A stretch of 64,000 nucleotides of DNA, taken from assembly GCA_003049465.1 (NCBI GenBank), contig PYSS01000002.1, positions 682,001 to 746,000 of the forward strand, given 5' to 3'. The DNA comes from Magnaporthiopsis rhizophila (Eukaryota; Ascomycota; Sordariomycetes; Magnaporthales; Magnaporthaceae). Below the pieces are notes generated by a model. That model saw only the letters and a list, made by a program, of their open reading frames with translations, was not told the DNA's origin and did not search any database. Of this stretch, positions 59,270-64,000 are shown piece after piece; position 1 is the first letter of the stretch, and each line of letters begins with the position of its first letter. A program made the translations under genes and the position numbers.

Positions 59270-61685
59270 CCGGGACGGTGCCAAACGTGTATGGGAAGTC
59301 CATAAGGTTATCTAGCATCCAGTGCTGCGGGTCGAAAAAGTCATAGGCGTTCGAGTTTGAGTCGTAGGCGATGGCTCCCAGCATGGAAGTCTGCCCGCCA
59401 CCTCCGAGGCCCGAGGCGCCCAGCGGCGTCAGGCCTCCGCCACCGCTGTTGCCGCCACCACCACCGCCGCCGCCGCCGCCGCCGCTAGAAGACCCGCCTA
59501 GGAGGCTCGCTGGCAGCCCGTGTGAGGGCGGCACCAAGGTGCTGTCGAGATGTGTTGATGATGCCGAGGACTCGTTTGCCGAATCTGGATTTGTGGGATT
59601 TTTCAGTGCTGTTGTTCGCAATCAAGTCAGCGGATCCCGCCATGCCAGCCAACCGAGCCTGATGCCAATTGACCCGGAGAAAGCACAACTAAAGAAAGAG
59701 ATACAACACGCTGGGAATCCTCACCATCCAGGGAGCCTCGGCCGCGAGCCTCGTACTCCTCTCTCCAATGCCATATTGAGTCGAAAACCAGACTCATGCT
59801 GTGTCTGCAACGAACCTTGAGTTGCAGGCTGTCGTCGATATGATCTTGGTCGAGATATGACTGGTCTACTCGAGCCCCGTTCCACATCTGCACCATCAGC
59901 TCCGCCAGGCGCCAGTTCAGATCGTTCCTGGTCACGCTGGTAGCCCGAATGGCCTGCACGGTCCGATGAAAGAGCAGGCGCCCGCGCTCCATGATGATTT
60001 TGGCGAAGAAGGATCTCATCAGCTTGAGCAGCACGAAGCCGGCAGCCACCAGCATCTGCTGGACGTAGTTCGTCGCATACTTCACTACGTCGTGGCTGCC
60101 CTGATCTGAAGGCGTGGCGTCCATGTCCCCGTCTATGACGAGGTCCAGGAAGCTAGTAGTGGACGTGTATAGCTCCTTGAGGTCGTCCAGGTATGAGGGG
60201 GTCTTGCTGGAATCGAAGAAGCCGGCAAGGCGCAGGTGGAGCCCGGCGGCCTTGAGGTGCAGGTTGACAACGGGCGACAGACTCCGCGAGAGGATGTCGG
60301 CATTCAGTTCGCTAAACTCGCGGCGGAAAACGCGCATGAGAATGGCGCGGTGCTCGTCACCAGCCACCCCTCGCGGGTCACTTGCGTTGCTGTACATCTC
60401 CTTGGAGACCTTGTCACAGAACCGCTCGATCTGAAGCCGAGCCTCGAGCTCTGCGGACAGCTGAAAAGGTCCAGAGTCGCCTGGCCTGACGGCGAGGGTC
60501 CAGTCGTACAGGGTAGAGGCAGGCTGACCATAGCCCGTCCCGATCGTCTGGGCCACGATGTTGCACACTGCCCAGGTGGTCACTCTGTCGTGCAGTTGCT
60601 CGTTATTCAGTTGTATCGGCACTCGAGAAAAGTCGTTGATGTGCATCGGGCGGTGCAGGCCGATCCCGGTGGCGACCTTCATCATGACGCCGCCCAAGAT
60701 GTGTGTGGGATCTGCAGAGCTGGTGCTCGTGGGGAGAGGCCAGGTGCAGAGAAGGCACAGGGCCTTGACGGCGAAGTAGTTGCCCGGCACCTCGCCGATG
60801 GTGCTCCATAATAGCCTCGTCAGGGGCCGGGAGATGTTGCCGAGCAAGGTCGGATCGGGCTGATACCTCCTGGCGGCCACCGAGACGATGGTCCAGTAGA
60901 GGAGGCTGTTCTGTTGGTAGTACTGCTCCGCCGTCTGCTGCGGGTTGAGGAAGGGGAGTAAAGGGTGGTAGCAGCGGAAGAACTCGTCAAACAGCTGCGT
61001 CTCGGCGTCCTCGGTGAGCTGCACGTCCTCCAGGCTCCGGACGATCCTGGGGATGGCGTAGGAGCCGCCTCTCTTGAGGTGTAGTAGTGACGAGACAGCC
61101 TCGTCGGAGCCCATCAGGGACGGATTGCGTGTGTGAGAGTAGGCGCTGTTAATGACGGGCGACTGCAGCTGTGAGTGCATGTCCTCGTCGTCTTCGATGA
61201 ACCCCGCTGCGCGCGCGCGCTGCACTACGCGGCGGAGCATGTCGATCTCCTTTTCCATCTCGGCGTGTTTGCTCCGCTTCCCGACTCGTTTGAAGTTGGA
61301 CTCGATCTTGCACTCGAGCTTGAGCCGACTACACCGGGTGCATCCTTGGAACGGTTCTTGGACGACATCGCAACGTAGCTGGAGGGGCGGAGACGGACGG
61401 TCGTGGTCAGCAAGAATGTCCGTCTGATCCGACACCGACACTGGCAAGACTCACCTTTTGCTGGCGACACTCGTTGCACGCCCGCTTTACGCCGGGCTGG
61501 CGCTTCCTCTCGTGGTGGTCGTCGCCGTGCTCGTCGTCGGCACCGGGGCTCTCGGGACTGCTGTCCATGGTGCTCGCGAGATTGCCGGCACTCCGCTTTC
61601 TCTTAGGACCGCCATTGGCCCCGACATGGCTCCGTACGCTGACGGGGCTGGTCGGGCTAAGCGAGCCGGCAGCGCCGGAATCCAT
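59256..61685 (-). CDS. Zn(II)2Cys6 fungal-type transcription factor
   Basis: Three exons, 61685-61455, 61378-59725 and 59608-59256, with introns of 76 and 116 nt, give 745 aa. The zinc cluster has Cys at residues 70, 73, 80, 90, 93 and 100 (CX2CX6CX9CX2CX6C; ACNECRQQK joined to LRCD across the first intron). A basic linker and a coiled-coil dimerisation stretch follow (RSKHAEMEKEIDMLRRVVQRA). The middle carries a fungal_trans-type domain, including FFRCYHPLLPFLNP, SLLYWTIVSVAARRY and ATGIGLHRPMH. The C-terminus has an 11-Gly run and ends DNLMDFPYTFGTVPALEG, an acidic/aromatic activation-like tail. Target genes are unknown. ATG 61685 is the first in-frame methionine before the cluster. It is divergent from the small gene at 62703. 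Confidence 0.93.
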
Positions 61686-62702
61686 GCAGACGACTGACGG
61701 CGGACGACGGACGACGTGGCGCGGCGGGGGGAATCGGGCACAGCCCGTGCCGGGAATAAAGCGCAATGACTCCGAGGCGCAAGCGTCAAAGGGGGACCCA
61801 GGCCGAGCACGGAGCAGAAGGCAGTCCTCCCCCGATTTTTTTTTTCTTTTTAATTCCCTATTTATTTTTCCCCCTTCTTTTTTTTCTTCTTTTTTTTTTT
61901 CTTGCCGCTCGACTTTTTTTTTTTCTCCGGGTGCCCACCTATCCAGTCAGCCGTGTAGTCGTTTGGTTCCGCTGGCGCTTGGGACAGAATCGGTTCCAGT
62001 CTCCAGTGGATTGTTTAGCAAATCGGCAGATGTACAATGGCGGATGCCATCCGTTGCCTATAGCCAAGGCCGTTCTGGGCGCCGGTGTCGCGATGCGCAA
62101 ACGCGGCTGGTGTGGTCTGAAGCGGTGCCAAACGGGCGGCTGAATCAAAAAAGATTGTTGGGCGACGATCCGACTGCGGAGGATGGAAGGGCGGGGAGGG
62201 GAAGTTCGGTCAAAGCCATCAGTCAAGCAAAGGGCGGGCGGGAAGCGGCGCGCCACCTATTGGAGGTTCCTGGTCCTGGGCGGCTCTCACCCCAGTGGCT
62301 GGCCTGACTCAACTTAGAAGCGGGGTCGTGGGCTGGACTCTGATTGGCTGCCTGTAGTGCGATTACGTTCTCCTATCACGTGCGAGCTGTAGCAAAAGTG
62401 GGTCCTTCCTAGCCAAAATTTTACGCCACCCATGGCGGCACCCGCTTTCTCGATGCAGGCAGTCCGACAGACAACGGCAGCCCACAGTCCGATAACTTGC
62501 TCCGCTTTGCCTCGTCCTCTTCGTCTGCATCCGCTCGACTGCACCTACTAAGCCACGGCTTGCCGCATTGGTAAATCCCGTTGTCTTTATTTGCTGCCCG
62601 CCGCCTACCATTCGCTGTGCTCGGGAAGCCGAAAGGCGACCTGCATCCTCTCTGATCCACCAGCCTGCACGCTGCGAGTTGGCCAAGGGAGCCGCCGCGA
62701 AA
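61686..62702. promoter_or_regulatory. Divergent promoter region
   Basis: The 1017 bp lie between the Zn(II)2Cys6 start and the small hypothetical gene. A long T/C-rich tract occupies 61838-61930, immediately upstream of the regulator on its coding strand as A/G-rich sequence. A CCAAT box in reverse orientation (ATTGG) is at 62343-62347. No coding stretch was seen. Confidence 0.45.
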
Positions 62703-63048
62703 ATGGCTTCAGGGGCCGAGAAGCGAAAGCTTTTGAAGGAGCCCCTCAGGCCGCCGCCCCTCAGCGGCTCGGGGCCGTCCTCGTACACGCAGGCGGCGGC
62801 AGCCAGAGGAGAGGTCTCTGTCAAACAGGAGGAGCCGTTGAGCCCCTCACCTGCAAGTACGCTGCTTTCACGATGTCTGCATAGGTTGGGGGACTGAGAT
62901 CCGTCCGCTCAGCACCTCAGCCAGCTCATCAGAATTGCCTGCTATGGTCTATCTAGGTACAGTCCAAGTTGTCGAGGTGAATTCCAACCTCCTGCCCCAG
63001 CCGTTTGTCGACCCGTTTGGTAGCGCAGCGCCAGGCCGTCACAACTAG
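62703..63048 (+). CDS. Small hypothetical two-exon protein
   Basis: Exons 62703-62856 and 62957-63048, joined across a 100-nt intron (GTACGC...TATCTAG), keep one frame and give 81 aa. The start is in a strong AAAATGGC context. The product is MASGAEKRKLLKEPLRPPP at the N-terminus, then a Pro/Ser/Ala-rich middle with a VKQEEPLSP segment resembling a SUMO-site-like sequence, and VVEVNSNLLPQPFVDPFG near the C-terminus. No family is recognised. Its TAG overlaps the stop codon of the convergent agmatinase-like gene by 4 bp (CTAG). An unspliced first exon or a 33-codon frame from the ATG at 62943 are alternatives, so the model is moderate. Confidence 0.45.
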
Positions 63049-64000
63049 AGGGGAACTTGGCCGCTCTTGTCCTGGATCGAGGCCACGGGAGTATCCACCA
63101 TGAGCGTGAGGAGACTCAGCCCCACCTCGGCGGCGGCTAAAACAGTAGTTTCGCCGACGTTGTCATAGACCGGTGCGACTTCAACCACGTCGGCGCCGAC
63201 CACGGACAGACCGGTCAAGCCATCAAGGATGCTGAGCAGCTCGCGGGTCGACCAGCCACCGGGCTCGGCTGTGCCAGTCGCCGGCGCAAAGGCGGGGTCG
63301 AGCACGTCGATGTCTGTCAGCTGTTAGTCAGCGACTTGATTGACTTCGCGCGAGAGGGGCAGGCGGGCTTCTCACCGATGCTGATGTACACCTTTGAGTC
63401 ACCGACCCTCTCCTTGATGCGAGAGATCACGCCGTCTACGCCAATCTTGTCTAGATCTCTGGCTGTGATAATATCAAACCCGCATCGAACATCGTTTCGG
63501 ATGTCACCCTTTCTTCGGATCAGGGGCCCTCGAATACCGGCGTGGATCGATGTGTTTTTGATGAGCCCTTCCTCATGGGCAATATGCAGAAATGTCCCGT
63601 GGTTCAGCCCGCTGGTGTCGCCTCGGACTGTCAGCCGGAATGGACGGAGCAACGGTCATTGGCTGGAATGAAACTCACGCATAGTCAGAAATTCCGCCGC
63701 CTGTCACGATGTGTCGTCAGATTCGCTCTTTTTCTCGAGGCTTTACTGTATAAGTTGTATGGAATCCTGGATCCAACGTACCTAGGACTTTGGGATCCCA
63801 AGTATCTGGATGGATATCAGCGGTTGTCAGCAGAGCTGGCCCACCCGCCGAGTGCTGCCGCAGGATTGTTGTTCCTTACCGATGTGCGAGTCCATGTGAA
63901 TCACTGATACTTGACCGAACCGCTGGTACGTTGACCTCAGAGCCGAGAGAGTGGTCGTGTGGTCACCCCCGAGTGTCAAGATTCGGGGCGTCCTGGACAC
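63045..64000 (-). CDS. Agmatinase/ureohydrolase family enzyme, C-terminal part (partial at window end)
   Basis: Five exons are visible: 64000-63880, 63805-63782 (24 nt), 63700-63679 (22 nt), 63611-63376 and 63313-63045. Introns are 74, 81, 67 and 62 nt. The spliced part gives 207 aa and the 5' end lies beyond the window. Ureohydrolases use a two-manganese centre to split guanidino compounds into urea and an amine. Metal-ligand motifs are GGDHT, HMDSHIDTWDP (built across the first splice) and SIDIDVLDPAFAP (built across the last splice), followed by ATGTAEPGGWSTRELLSIL and VVEVAPVYD. These fit fungal agmatinase-type proteins better than arginase. Substrate is uncertain because many fungal paralogues are secreted or act on other guanidines. 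Confidence 0.9.

Overview
The window is a stretch of nuclear DNA from a filamentous ascomycete, most likely a Sordariomycete. Genes are G+C-rich and interrupted by short introns (62-139 nt) with GT...AG ends and CTAAC/CTGAC-like branch sites. The recognisable set is fungal: a Cdc12/AspC septin, Pwp2, a Zn(II)2Cys6 regulator, a questin-oxidase-like protein and an ER mannosidase-like protein. Species cannot be fixed from sequence alone. No rRNA, convincing tRNA, CRISPR or prokaryotic operon structure was seen. One short assembly gap (Ns) lies at 47710-47741.

Layout. 1-8 kb is gene-dense: the 3' end of a mitochondrial PDK/BCKDK-type kinase (+), a Cdc12-type septin (-), Pwp2/Utp1 (+) and a five-exon questin-oxidase (AflY/HypA)-like gene (-). 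8-17.5 kb is an accessory, decaying block. It holds gene relics, an intact secreted cysteine-rich protein, a cytochrome P450 C-terminal relic, kinesin-3 fragments in permuted order, a MITE-like inverted-repeat element, a purine-rich minisatellite and a broken FHA-domain protein kinase. 17.5-29.5 kb carries no gene I can support. 29.5-34.7 kb holds adenine phosphoribosyltransferase (+) and a large EDEM/Htm1-like GH47 protein with a PA domain (-). 34.7-40.6 kb is gene-free. 40.65-42.7 kb encodes a polyglutamine-containing, Myb/SANT-like putative regulator (-). 42.7-59.2 kb is again gene-free, with homopolymer tracts, microsatellites, a small hairpin and the gap. 59.25-64 kb holds a Zn(II)2Cys6 regulator (-), a small hypothetical two-exon gene (+) and the 3' part of an agmatinase-family gene (-) that runs off the end.

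The genes are mostly unlinked housekeeping and regulatory functions: septation, rRNA processing, purine salvage, ER quality control, ureohydrolase chemistry and transcription. They do not form one pathway. The closest thing to a system is speculative: the questin-oxidase-like gene, a hydrolase-like tail relic and a P450 relic lie within about 7 kb and may be leftovers of a secondary-metabolite cluster. I found no evidence for an entirely new biological system. The strongest unusual items are the permuted kinesin-3 fragments next to the MITE-like element, the broken FHA kinase, the relic block, consecutive micro-exons in the agmatinase gene and two very long gene-free tracts.
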